DNA from: Mucilaginibacter paludis DSM 18603
GTDB taxonomy: Bacteria; Bacteroidota; Bacteroidia; Sphingobacteriales; Sphingobacteriaceae
Direction: 5' to 3'
Assembly (NCBI RefSeq): GCF_000166195.2
Contig: NZ_CM001403.1
Coordinates: forward strand, 7,366,877 to 7,430,876
Length of the DNA stretch: 64,000 nt
Positions 53,765 to 63,277 of this stretch are shown here, piece after piece; the first letter of the stretch is position 1; the number at the start of each line of letters is the position of its first letter. Made by a program: the position numbers and the translations under genes. Under the pieces are notes generated by a model. It searched no databases, was not told where the DNA came from, and saw only the letters and a list, made by a program, of their open reading frames with translations.

Positions 53765-55624
53765 TCAATTACAATTTACACTGATAGTACCATTTACCGT
53801 TGCGGTATTTGTGCTGCTATTGTAAACCACACTTCCACTTATGCTATTGGACGATGGTAGAGAGAAATTTGACTTGCTAAATACAAACGATGTATAATAC
53901 CAATTGTAATTATTCCAAGTTTCTATAAAATACTGGTCTCCATTGATCATTTGAATTGATCCGCTAAGCGCTCCTCCACTGTTACTGATTTGAGCATTGT
54001 CGTTATAACCGAAGTTATATATTTGACCATTATAGATGTAAACATAAGTATAAGCCCACTGGCCCCTCAAGGCGGCACTATAGTTATAAAGGAAGAACCA
54101 GCCCGAAATGCCTATATTAACGTCTTTAGATGAGCAGTGTCCCTTGAGGTTAAAGTTTACCTTAACATAGTCTGGCGGTGGCGGCGTAGTAACATTTACA
54201 GTTACACTTCCGGCATTAATCGGATTGAAAACAGCGCTTTCGCCAACCTTAGCGTAACCTTGCATTAAATCATAAACCACAACTTTAGCCTGCGAGGTGT
54301 AAGGTATCTGACTAAGGCCAAAACCGTACTTGTTGTATTGAGTATAATAGTAATAATCGAACCAGCTATACGTAAAGCCATACCAGTAGTAGTAATAAGT
54401 ATATCTTACATAAGTTTGATAGTAATCATACTGAGGCTGATAGGAGTGAAACCCAGCCAGGTAATTGCCATCGGGTGATTGTAATTGTACTTCGTAAAGC
54501 CCATGCCAGTTGGTTGAATTGGAAGTTAGATTAATGGACAAAGGATTATATGAGGTATTATATCCGCCAAAATACCCCCATGACCAATCTAAGTTCCAAT
54601 AGGAGAGGTGGGTGATATTTGCTGTTGCGGCCAGTTTATTATTAGCATCTATGTAAGCTATTGCTGTTCCCTCGTTTTTCCAAACACCGTTGCTTTCATT
54701 GTAACTCCATAACGGAATGGTATCGCCAACAGCCACTGCCTTACCTGTGCCAAAGTTAATTAAGCCTGATTGCAATTCAATACTCATGCTAACTGGTTTT
54801 GAGAACGATTTTACGGTACTTGTGCCCGCTGTCATATTAATTGCTAACATACCGCCCGTTACAAAATTTACACCGCCCTGTATCAATTTTCCATTTTTAT
54901 CAAGCGCCAGGTTAGCTTTCATACTTCCCGGAAATGAGTTGATGATTGATGGAGTACCCGAAGTAAATTGAACGATGTTGGCGTTCAGGGTGCCGGCATT
55001 AATTACGGCACCGCTGGCATCAAGCATTTGTGTTCCGGCGGGTATACTTAGTGTTGCACTTTGCGGTACCGATGATGTGGTGGGCGTTGTTAAGTTAATT
55101 ACGCTTGTTGTGGCTCCTGCAGAAAGTGGCGATGTGCTTACCAGAGCAGTTGTTCCGGGTGCCGGATTGGCATACTCAATCAGCTTAATTTCGAATACGG
55201 TTTTTGCAGTATCACTGTTCAATGTGATTGTTTGCGTAACCGGTGTAAACCCGGGAACGGATGCTGATACATTGAATGATATGGGTGTGTTTTTAGAAGG
55301 GGTTGCAACGCGCGTTAACGATAGTGGTAAAAAACCGTGCGAAGCGGTAATTTTTGTACCGCCGCCATCCATTTGTACCAGGGCCGAATCTTTACCGGTA
55401 ACGTTAACAGCAAAATCACCTGGCTGGTTGGTTGATGTTATATTGGCATTGGTAAAATGGATCAGTACGGGTGATTTAGATAACGTTCCGGTATTAACGA
55501 TAATGTTGATACCTTCAGTTGGTTTTTTACAGGCATATGTGCCAATAACCAGGGCACTCACCAATGCAAAAAACGATAGGGCCGTTCTCGGCGATTTCTT
55601 TATGGTTATAAGAAAGTATTTCAT
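53765..55624 (-). CDS. Tyrosine-rich surface lipoprotein
   Basis: 619 residues. A lipoprotein leader ends at Cys32 (IGTYACKK), placing it in the periplasm or on the cell surface. Beta-rich repeats follow. Between about residues 393 and 436 there are 18 tyrosines in 44 residues, with runs of four, plus several tryptophans (region 54318-54452). The C-terminal part is again beta-rich with many Asn, Ser, Tyr. The family is unknown. A polymer- or surface-binding role is inferred from the composition. It lies 12 bases after an outer-membrane beta-barrel gene on the same strand, so the two form an operon, and is closed by a hairpin terminator. Confidence 0.75.
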   Translation of the reverse strand: MKYFLITIKKSPRTALSFFALVSALVIGTYACKKPTEGINIIVNTGTLSKSPVLIHFTNANITSTNQPGDFAVNVTGKDSALVQMDGGGTKITASHGFLPLSLTRVATPSKNTPISFNVSASVPGFTPVTQTITLNSDTAKTVFEIKLIEYANPAPGTTALVSTSPLSAGATTSVINLTTPTTSSVPQSATLSIPAGTQMLDASGAVINAGTLNANIVQFTSGTPSIINSFPGSMKANLALDKNGKLIQGGVNFVTGGMLAINMTAGTSTVKSFSKPVSMSIELQSGLINFGTGKAVAVGDTIPLWSYNESNGVWKNEGTAIAYIDANNKLAATANITHLSYWNLDWSWGYFGGYNTSYNPLSINLTSNSTNWHGLYEVQLQSPDGNYLAGFHSYQPQYDYYQTYVRYTYYYYWYGFTYSWFDYYYYTQYNKYGFGLSQIPYTSQAKVVVYDLMQGYAKVGESAVFNPINAGSVTVNVTTPPPPDYVKVNFNLKGHCSSKDVNIGISGWFFLYNYSAALRGQWAYTYVYIYNGQIYNFGYNDNAQISNSGGALSGSIQMINGDQYFIETWNNYNWYYTSFVFSKSNFSLPSSNSISGSVVYNSSTNTATVNGTISVNCN

Positions 55625-55636
55625 ATGGATAGTATA

Positions 55637-56308
55637 TTATCGTATTTTAAAATTGAAGTTTAATTGTAGTACAGGCAGCCAGCGGTAGCCTTTCAGGTTA
55701 TCATTAAATTGAGGCTCCAGTTGATTATTGTCAACCAATAAGTTGGTTCCTGTGATGCGGGTACTCGGTGCGGTAAGATAATAAGTGCCCAGGTCAAGGT
55801 TAAAGTTGAATAAATTGCTGGGGAAGCTTTTAAACAATCCCACCCCCAGGTAGGGTGCAACACCTTTCCAACTCACATCCATATCCAGTTTGCCAATTTC
55901 GGGCCCGGTTAGGTTATAATTGCCGAAGGTGTAGCTGCCTGTAGGCGACAACACTAAGCCGCCGTTTGCTTTATATAAATAAGCGGCGCCGCCAACTACC
56001 CTTAAGTTCTTGATGTTTTTGAAGGGTACATAATCGGCCAACAAGTGCACATTGAAAATTTTTACATCGGCGGAGTAATCGGTATTAAAACCCGATATGC
56101 TTAAACTGCTGCCGGTGTTAATGGGTACAAAACTACCACCAAGCCTGGCCGATAGATTGGGGTAAACGCCGTAGCGTACATCAGCGCCAATACCTTGGGT
56201 GCCAGCCTGCAGTTGTACCGAAACCGGATGCGGAAGCTGTGTGGTAGCTTTTTGAGCCTGGCTCAAAAAGGGAAACACAGCCAGAATGATGAGTAAATAG
56301 TGTTTCAT
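55637..56308 (-). CDS. Outer membrane beta-barrel protein
   Basis: 223 residues with a signal peptide (about 1-18). Alternating strands and the C-terminal ending LQLNFNFKIR with an aromatic strand are typical of small outer-membrane barrels. It is encoded just upstream of the tyrosine-rich lipoprotein with a 12-base gap, so it is probably its membrane partner. No family-level motif beyond the barrel is recognised. Confidence 0.75.
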   Translation of the reverse strand: MKHYLLIILAVFPFLSQAQKATTQLPHPVSVQLQAGTQGIGADVRYGVYPNLSARLGGSFVPINTGSSLSISGFNTDYSADVKIFNVHLLADYVPFKNIKNLRVVGGAAYLYKANGGLVLSPTGSYTFGNYNLTGPEIGKLDMDVSWKGVAPYLGVGLFKSFPSNLFNFNLDLGTYYLTAPSTRITGTNLLVDNNQLEPQFNDNLKGYRWLPVLQLNFNFKIR

Positions 56309-56790
56309 TTTAAAAAGGGTTTGAGTTATTGTTTAATCAAATTTGGGATATACAAGAACAATATTTACGGGTAAATAATAGCTTTTAATAACGTGTTTTT
56401 ACGGTATTGAAAACCTTCGTATTGATTTAGTTTTGGGAACGCAAACTCACAACTGATATCTCGAGCTGCCTATAACACGGCACGATGGCCTGAGTTAATT
56501 GTGATCGAATTATTGTAATTTTTAAATTGTAAAAGCTTGATGAATAAAACTACGATGTAATAGCAATGAGTTGATATACAGTTTTTTTATTGGTGGTTCC
56601 GTTAAAATCAGTGTATTATTTCATAATAGTTTAATTTTTTTGTTTTCTGTATTGATTCGTTTTAATTTTTATTTAAGCTTCATTACCTGATCAAATTTAT
56701 AGGTAGTATTTCATTGAAAAAATAGTAGATTATTACTATTTTTTCAATGAAATACTTATTTTTTAACGTATATTATACCCACCTAATTAA
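56309..56790. other. Intergenic region with regulatory inverted repeats
   Basis: 482 bases before the LuxR-type gene. It holds the 23-bp inverted repeat described separately and, at 56768-56778, a small palindrome GTATATTATAC, 12 bases before the start codon. Confidence 0.5.
56705..56756. repeat. 23-bp perfect inverted repeat upstream of the PAS-LuxR gene
   Basis: Arms 56705-56727 and 56734-56756 are exactly complementary (start AGTATTTCATTG) with a 6-nt loop, ending 34 bases before the start codon. It could terminate the upstream transcript, act as an operator, or fold in the leader RNA. The A-rich arm would also give a U-tract on the minus strand. Confidence 0.8.
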
Positions 56791-57588
56791 ATGTTTATGA
56801 AAACCAAAAAAGATTTGGATTTTACCTACCAGGGGCATTTGCAAAATGCCTGGTATGCAAGCGAAGTTGCTGATCTTGAGGATATTAATAATTTGCTCGA
56901 ACAGTTTAAGCAGTTTGGCAATACTAATCAGCATGGCATTCCGTTGTTTTACGTCATCGACTATTGCGCTCATCAATACCTCGTCATGACTGATGCCATT
57001 CATCTGATTTCGGGTTACCATCCCAGGGATTTTATCGAATCGCGTCTCGAAAAATTGATCGATGTATACCACAAGGACGATTTTAAAATATATAATCAGG
57101 AAATATTTTCGCGTAATCTAACTTTTTTAAAACGTACACCCCAGCATTTACATAATCATTACTTGTTTTCAAACAATTTCAGGGTTAAACGAAGCGATAA
57201 AACATACGCGCAAGTGTTGCAGCGAAGTACTTACATTACCTCGAAAGAAACTGGCTTACCTTTGTACAGCATGGGTATGGTAGTTGATATTACCGATGTT
57301 AAAACGGATACGGTTATAGTGCACAGCATCGAAAAAATGAACCCGTGGTATAAGGAGGTTGTGGAGACTAATTACTTTTATCCCCACCAGGAGGAGGCCG
57401 GTTTTACTAAACGGGAGAAAGGGGTATTGGTTTACATAGCCGAAGGGTTGAGCAGTAAACAAATAGCCGACAAATTAAACATCAGCGAGAATACAATAGT
57501 CAACCACAAACAAAATATGCTTCGTAAAACTAACGCCAAAAACGTTACGGAACTTGTTGTGATGGCTGTTCGCAACCGTGTTATTTAA
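56791..57588 (+). CDS. PAS-LuxR transcriptional regulator
   Basis: 265 residues. The middle shows a PAS-like domain (about 55-165; GYHPRDFIESRLEKLIDVYHKDD, shortened). The C-terminal LuxR helix-turn-helix (about 200-262) reads FTKREKGVLVYIAEGLSSKQIADKLNISENTIVNHK. Such proteins are single-component sensors in Bacteroidota. The gene starts behind a 23-bp perfect inverted repeat. Its last 8 bases overlap the convergent alpha/beta hydrolase gene. Confidence 0.88.
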   Translation: MFMKTKKDLDFTYQGHLQNAWYASEVADLEDINNLLEQFKQFGNTNQHGIPLFYVIDYCAHQYLVMTDAIHLISGYHPRDFIESRLEKLIDVYHKDDFKIYNQEIFSRNLTFLKRTPQHLHNHYLFSNNFRVKRSDKTYAQVLQRSTYITSKETGLPLYSMGMVVDITDVKTDTVIVHSIEKMNPWYKEVVETNYFYPHQEEAGFTKREKGVLVYIAEGLSSKQIADKLNISENTIVNHKQNMLRKTNAKNVTELVVMAVRNRVI

Positions 57589-58366
57589 AACACTCGGAAG
57601 CAAATTCAGCTACCAGGTTTGCAATAAGTTCTGGCTCGTCCAGATGGCAGCAATGGCCGGCCTCGGGTATGATGATAATCCGGTCTCTCCACATTTTCAG
57701 ACCCATACCTTTCATATAGTCCGGAACGGTTAACTTATCATCCGCGCCGTTAACCACGGCTATAGGGATGTTTTGTTTCCATAAATTTCCTATCTCATCT
57801 GTATATTCCTGGTTGGCAATTGACAGGCCGAGGGTAGTTCGCAAATTAGGGTCGGTGTTACGGTATAAGGCCTTGAGTTGCTCCCGTAAATGGTTGGGCA
57901 TGTGGTAGGCCTCGTCATCAATTAAGGCGTTTAATTCGGCTTCGGTAGCGGTGGCCGAAAACGTCGCACCGAAATTTGGATTGGGTTGAATAATCTCTCC
58001 GGGTGTAATATTCTCGCCGATGATGCTGGCGCCTGTTAAAAATACCCCCTTACAGTTTTGATAACCGTAAGCTTTTTCAGCAATATAATTTGTTGCCAGC
58101 GAGTTGGCTACCATAATATAACCATGGTCGGAATACTGATTAGCAAAATCTTGCAGGTGTAGTGCCATGCCCCGCAAGGTATAATCCGTAGCCGGATGCT
58201 CACTCCTGAATGATTTACCATGTCCCGGAAGATCAAGTGCAATCCTGGTATAGTGTTTTAAACATTCAGCATTAACCACCTCATCCCAAACCTGGTGCGA
58301 TTGGGAATTTCCGTGTGCGAAAATAATATGGTGCTTGCCTTTACCAGTTGTTTTGCTATATATCAT
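57581..58366 (-). CDS. Alpha/beta hydrolase
   Basis: 261 residues, no signal peptide. The fold start IIFAHGNSQSHQVWDEVV shows the oxyanion-hole HGN. The region DLPGHGKSFRS is canonical. The nucleophile elbow is atypical: the likely VANSLATN has Ser in place of a strict GxSxG. The later IAVVNGADDKLTVPDYM and AGHCCHLDEPE give the acid and the catalytic His. It may be an esterase or haloalkane-type hydrolase. It overlaps the LuxR gene by 8 bases in convergent orientation. Confidence 0.85.
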   Translation of the reverse strand: MIYSKTTGKGKHHIIFAHGNSQSHQVWDEVVNAECLKHYTRIALDLPGHGKSFRSEHPATDYTLRGMALHLQDFANQYSDHGYIMVANSLATNYIAEKAYGYQNCKGVFLTGASIIGENITPGEIIQPNPNFGATFSATATEAELNALIDDEAYHMPNHLREQLKALYRNTDPNLRTTLGLSIANQEYTDEIGNLWKQNIPIAVVNGADDKLTVPDYMKGMGLKMWRDRIIIIPEAGHCCHLDEPELIANLVAEFASECFK

Positions 58367-58466
58367 ACCGGTACTTTATCTTAATATGTTTAATGCTTGA
58401 TGAATTGTGCCCGAGTGAATACTGTACTGTTTAAAGTATTATATCCGCTAAAATACGCACATTAGC

Positions 58467-60659
58467 TTACATCACAATACTAATACTGCCCGATTTTTTC
58501 ACCTCCTGGTTAATATAAGTATCGTATCCCTCAAATATCCAATAGTAAGTGCCCACGGCCATTTTTTTACCGTTGCTGGTACCATCCCAGCCTTTCTCCG
58601 CATCTGATGTTTCAAATAACAAACCGCCCCAGGAGCCATATACCCTGAAGTGTTTCAGCTTGATAGCTGCTGGTATAACAATATGGAAAACGTCGTTTTT
58701 GCCATCGGCATTAGGGGTAAAGGTATTTACGCTATAATTAACATCGGGTGGTTTGGCAATATCAACCTTTACCCGCTCTATAACTGCGCAATCGTTGCCG
58801 TTTATAGCCTTAATATAATAAGTTCCGGCACGGGTAACCGTCTCGGGCTTGGTTAGTACTTTAGTAGCAAGGCTATCACGGTAATAAAAGTAGCTGGTAG
58901 TATCGTTGTGTGTAAATGCTTGCGTTATATCCACCGTAGTGGGGAAAACAACAGAAGCAGGATTGGTGACCTGGATTTGCGGATAGGCGAAAATTTTAAC
59001 CGTGAGGGGTGCTGTTACAAAGCAATCTGCGGCATTGGCAACTTTAATATAACAGGTGGTTGATGCTGTTATAGCTTTTGGGTTATCTAAAGGGATACTG
59101 GTGGCAGCGTCTTTCCAGTAAGTAGGCAAGCCGTAAAAGCTGCTGCCCCTGGTAACCGAGTCCACAGTAATATCTGCTGTACCACACCCATAAATGGTAC
59201 GGGTTTGCAAAATGGGAAGTTCATCTACCAAAACAGTTATTGGTTTGATATCATAGCATCCGGATGCGCTGTTTATTGCTTTAATATAATAGGTTCCTGA
59301 GGCCGAAACCTGGCTGGGGGTTTGATATGCTATGGTAGCATTGGCATCTATATAATATTCTAATTTATCGTAAAAAGTGCTTCCTGTAGTTATTGTATCT
59401 GCTGTAACGTCAACCATATTAGGCTTACATACAGCATGCGGGTTATGGATAACTAAGTTTGGCGCCTGTTTAAATATGACCTGTATAGGTTTCACATAAT
59501 CGCAGCCCGATGTATCAGCAATAGCTTTGATATAATAAGTGCGTGCTTCTGTAATGGCTTTAGGATCAATAACCGGATCTTGACAAGCCATATCGCTATA
59601 ATAAGCAAAGGTGAAATCCTTGTCGGTACCCGCTGTTATATCGGGCGTTGTAATATCTGCACCGGGGGTTTTACAAGCGTACAACTGTGGGGTTACATTG
59701 AAGACTAAGTTGTTTGAATTTTTAATTGTGGTGGTAATAATATCCTCGCATCCCAAATTAGGGTAGGGGACTATGCGCACCGAATATTGTGTGCCTGCTT
59801 CTGGTGGCGGAAATATGCTGAAAGTTGGTGATTGAGATAATTCGATGTTAGGATCTTTGGTTTTATACCAGTGATATTCCAAAAAGCCCGATGGGGCAAC
59901 CAGTGTAACTGGCTTGTTGATATCGCAAATTACATTCCCGGTAACCGGCGAAGTGCAATTTTGATTAATATCTATATAGGCGTAAGCAAAATGTGCCCCT
60001 GGGCCGCAATTATTAGTTGTGAACTCCAATCTCAATGTTTTGCCTGCATAGCCCCGTAGGTCAATCGTTACCGGCGACCAGTCTTTGTAATAGATATCAT
60101 TATACTGGTTTGCACTATTTTGCGTTGGAGCAAATTTAAAACCGGGTAAATTGCTTATGGATACAAAGTTGAAATTTGCACAATCAGTATATTTATTATC
60201 CGATACGTTAAATACAGCGGCGGTAAACTTTGGCTTATTCGCATTGGTGTGATTTCCACCAGTGGGGTCTTCTAAAACAACGGCATAATAATAAATTAAG
60301 CTAAAATTGTTATTGTTGGCAGGTACGGTAAATGTGTAGGTTAGCCTTTGTGCTTTACTGCCTGTGGTTTTATCACCCAGTTTGGCAATGGCATTGCTGC
60401 CGTTAGGGCTGGCAAGCTTAAAGCCGGCAAATTCATCTACCTGTTGTGATGCTCTGGTAATAATGCTTTGCAAGCCATTAACAATAATGTGATTGGTGAA
60501 TGTTATGGCACCGGAGTTTCTTTCAATGGTGCCTATATCACCCTCCCAGCCGGTAAAGTCGCCCTGTTCAAAACCAATGTTTGTTGGGCATTGCGCCATT
60601 GTGGTTCCGGCATACATCACCAATAAAAAAACAAGGAAATGAAAAACAGACCTCAACAT
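58467..60659 (-). CDS. Type IX secreted multi-repeat protein with gliding-type C-terminus
   Basis: 730 residues with a signal peptide (about 1-22). An N-terminal lectin-like region (about 25-235; FEQGDFTGWEGD) is followed by four Ig-like repeats recognised by recurring (A/S)GTYYIKA phrases about 80 residues apart. The C-terminal domain is the CHU_C/type B sorting signal of the type IX system: NTFTPNADGKNDVFHI, then WDGTSNGKKMAVGTYYWIFEG. It is exported across the outer membrane and exposed on the cell surface, perhaps as an adhesin. It is a single-gene unit on the minus strand. Confidence 0.9.
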   Translation of the reverse strand: MLRSVFHFLVFLLVMYAGTTMAQCPTNIGFEQGDFTGWEGDIGTIERNSGAITFTNHIIVNGLQSIITRASQQVDEFAGFKLASPNGSNAIAKLGDKTTGSKAQRLTYTFTVPANNNNFSLIYYYAVVLEDPTGGNHTNANKPKFTAAVFNVSDNKYTDCANFNFVSISNLPGFKFAPTQNSANQYNDIYYKDWSPVTIDLRGYAGKTLRLEFTTNNCGPGAHFAYAYIDINQNCTSPVTGNVICDINKPVTLVAPSGFLEYHWYKTKDPNIELSQSPTFSIFPPPEAGTQYSVRIVPYPNLGCEDIITTTIKNSNNLVFNVTPQLYACKTPGADITTPDITAGTDKDFTFAYYSDMACQDPVIDPKAITEARTYYIKAIADTSGCDYVKPIQVIFKQAPNLVIHNPHAVCKPNMVDVTADTITTGSTFYDKLEYYIDANATIAYQTPSQVSASGTYYIKAINSASGCYDIKPITVLVDELPILQTRTIYGCGTADITVDSVTRGSSFYGLPTYWKDAATSIPLDNPKAITASTTCYIKVANAADCFVTAPLTVKIFAYPQIQVTNPASVVFPTTVDITQAFTHNDTTSYFYYRDSLATKVLTKPETVTRAGTYYIKAINGNDCAVIERVKVDIAKPPDVNYSVNTFTPNADGKNDVFHIVIPAAIKLKHFRVYGSWGGLLFETSDAEKGWDGTSNGKKMAVGTYYWIFEGYDTYINQEVKKSGSISIVM

Positions 60660-61153
60660 TTGCGGATTACCTGGGGATGATATATTAACTAATCAAAAAT
60701 ACATTATTAAAGTAGTAATTTGTAACGGCTCCTTAACATTAACTGTAATAAAAATGTGATATAAAAAGGGATCGGGTAATATGAATACTTTTTATTTTGA
60801 AAGTTTCCCGTTGATAGCCTTGTGTTTAAATGGCGATTGCTGTAGTTGATTTTTTTTGTTGTTGGATAATTAGCGATATGATGACCTCTTTTACATACGA
60901 TTTTTATTAATGATATTTTGGATATGCCTCTGTAACAGGATTAAACGTAGTGATTGATACTGGCTTGATTATTATGATGTGATGTACATATCTATCTGGA
61001 TAAGCCCTTACCTCATAAATAAAACAGTATCATGGAAATACTCAAGCCCTTACCCTTTAACCACGTGTTATATTTAAAATGCATTAAGAAGGCGCTGCCC
61101 GGCGGCTCAGATGCCGAACTGACGACACGCCAGAATCACGATAAAAAACAATC
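60660..61153. other. Intergenic region before the PAS gene
   Basis: 494 AT-rich bases between divergent genes. A 50-codon frame that begins with ATG at 61032 and overlaps the PAS gene start out of frame is listed separately. Nothing else was identified. Confidence 0.4.
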
Positions 61154-61184
61154 ATGCGTTTACAGGCCGAATTGGATAAACTGA
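61032..61184 (+). CDS. Possible small overlapping open frame, 50 aa
   Basis: ATG at 61032 opens 50 codons ending at 61184, overlapping the start of the PAS gene out of frame. The product is basic with natural composition (MEILKPLPFNHVLYLK). It could be a leader or translational-coupling frame, or chance. There is no family match. Confidence 0.2.
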   Translation: MEILKPLPFNHVLYLKCIKKALPGGSDAELTTRQNHDKKQSCVYRPNWIN

Positions 61185-61762
61185 GTTTAAAATATAACGC
61201 GGTATTTAATAGTTTGCAAAGCTATCACATCATTTTAGATAAGCATTTAAACGTTGTTGATTTTAATGAAGCCTCCGTAGGTTTGATCAAAACTGTTTTT
61301 AATAAACAGATTAAAATTGGGCAACCTGTTATCAATTATCTTAATGATGAACTGGCTGATCAATTGTTGACCAACTGCCGGCGCGCGCTCGCTGGCGAAA
61401 CTTTTACTGTTGAGCGTAAACTGAACCTGATTAATAATATCCCAACTTGGTGGATGGCGGAATATGCTCCTGCTTACGATACCACCAGGCAAATTGCAGG
61501 ACTTGTTTTTAATGCGACAGATATTACCACGCGGAAAAATTACGAGGCTAAAATTGAATTGCAAAATGCCAAATTAAGGGCCATATCGCTCATGCAATCG
61601 CACGATATCCGCGGCCCGGTTTGTACATTAATGGGTTTACTTAATTTGCTACGCGACGAGGGAATGATGGAAAAGTCAATTTATCTGCCGTTGATGGAAG
61701 CAACAATTCAAGAGTTGGATAAGCAGGTATCTAATATTGTTGAGTGTGCCGCTGGCTTATAA
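61154..61762 (+). CDS. PAS protein with histidine-kinase dimerisation segment only
   Basis: 202 residues. A PAS domain (about 12-130; NVVDFNEASVGLIKTVF, TWWMAEYAPAYDTTRQIAG) is followed by the DHp-like SHDIRGPVCTLMGLLNLLRDEG with a possible phosphoacceptor His and no ATPase domain. The ending is related to that of the GAF-PAS protein at 48436, which continues about 12 residues farther. The stop codon TAA (61760-61762) falls in the first bases of a tandem repeat array (TTATAATGG), so the C-terminus may have been trimmed by the repeat. It is soluble and cytosolic. Confidence 0.8.
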   Translation: MRLQAELDKLSLKYNAVFNSLQSYHIILDKHLNVVDFNEASVGLIKTVFNKQIKIGQPVINYLNDELADQLLTNCRRALAGETFTVERKLNLINNIPTWWMAEYAPAYDTTRQIAGLVFNATDITTRKNYEAKIELQNAKLRAISLMQSHDIRGPVCTLMGLLNLLRDEGMMEKSIYLPLMEATIQELDKQVSNIVECAAGL

Positions 61763-63119
61763 TGGCGTGATGCTAAGTTGTTGATTGTTAGCGTTAAATT
61801 CCACTCCATTATGTCATCCCGACGCGAGGACGGATCTTTTGCGCGCGATATGTATGCAGCATATCGGGTACGGTGATTGTCAATCGTTTATTTTGCGTTA
61901 ATAATCCGTATTCTTAATTTACAACATCGTCCCGCTCAATGGCCGGGGGAAGGGGCTTGTCACATTATTCACTATTGTTTGTTTTTGGTGTGAATGATTG
62001 CTAACGCAGTTTTGTCTTGATATAAAAAGTAACCAAAGAAATCAAGACTGCCCGATCCTTCCGTGCGCGAGGCCAGCTCCCGGCCCGGCGTGCAGTCAGG
62101 CTTTTGCGCACTTTTCTTTCTGCGCAAAATAGCCTACAGGTTTCAAACGTCATCCCTATTTTTTTGCCGGTTGGCCGGGTCCATTACCTATAATGACGTC
62201 ATGTTAAGTTTTTGATTATCAGTGCGTATTTTTTTCTACAAAAATCAGTATTCTTAATTTATAGCCGGATCCTTACTCAGTATGACTCGCCCTTTTTTTG
62301 TGCGCGAAAGCGGTCATCCTGATACTTCGTCAGGCTCAGTAGTCGAAGGACGTGCGGCATGGCCTTGTACGAGGTGTTTTTTGATGCGGCTTATCATTTC
62401 AATCGCCTAAGTTGTTGATTGTCATACTGTATATTATTGCTCTAATATACAGTATTCTTAATTTAAAGCATCGGCCCGCTCAGTCGCCGCGGGAAAGGCT
62501 TTGTTCTTTTTTCTTGACAAAAAAGAACCAAAAAGTCAAGACTGCCCGATCCTTCCACCCGCGAGGCCAAACCCGGCCCGGCGTGCAGTCAGGCCTTTGC
62601 GCACTTTTCTTTTTGCGCAAAATAGGCCTACAGGTTCAAACGTCATCCCTATTTTTTTCCGGTTGGCCGGGTCCGTTACTTATAATGGCGTGATGCTAAG
62701 TTGTTGATTGTTAGCGTTAAATTCCACTCCATTATGTCATCCCGACGCGAGGACGGATCTTTTGCGCGCGATATGTATGCAGCATATCGGGTACGGTGAT
62801 TGTCAATCGTTTATTTTGCGTTAATAATCCGTATTCTTAATTTACAACATCGTCCCGCTCAATAGCCCGGGGAAGGGGCTTGTCACATTATTCACTATTG
62901 TTTGTTTTTGGTGTGAATGATTGCTAACGCAGTTTTGTCTTGATATAAAAAGTAACCAAAGAAATCAAGACTGCCCGATCCTTCCGCGCGCGAGGCCAGC
63001 TCCCGGCCCGGCGTGTAGTCAGGCTTTTGCGTTCTTTTCTTTCTGCACCTAACAGTCTGCGAGGTTCAAAAGTCTTCCTTAATTTTTTTTCGGTTGGCCG
63101 GGGCCATTACTCATAATAT
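61756..63119. repeat. Three-unit tandem repeat array (430-490 nt units)
   Basis: Units begin at a TATAATG-type word: 61756-62186, 62187-62678 and 62679 to about 63119. Units 1 and 3 are near-identical over about 290 bases; unit 2 is more diverged and has an extra piece (around 62314-62400). All share CCCGCTCA, GGCCCGGCGTG[CT]AGTCAGG, ACTTTTCTTT or TTCTTTTCTTT, and GGTTGGCCGGG. A stem GTCTTGAT/ATCAAGAC occurs in units 1 and 3 and TCTTGAC/GTCAAGA in unit 2, a T-A to C-G swap that keeps pairing. The stretch from 61763 to 63277 has no supported gene; short open frames in it are side effects of the repeat. Confidence 0.85.
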
Positions 63120-63277
63120 TACATCAATTTAAGCCACTGTTTAAAAAAGTAGTTCTTTTATGTCTTTTTGCCAATAGATTGCTGTTCGGTACGGAGTTAA
63201 AAGTCAGGGTTTTGATTAACAAGAGCACCGTTTGGGCTTACCTGCTCCCGCTAAGTGATGTTTACTTAATAATAGTT

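Noticed and set aside
62412..62707. Open frames within the repeat array
   Set aside because: They are biased, low in hydrophobic core residues and lie wholly in repeat DNA, so they are not treated as genes.
61756..63119. Insertion sequence or CRISPR array in the repeat region
   Set aside because: No transposase frame or terminal inverted repeats were found, and the units are far too long for CRISPR repeats.
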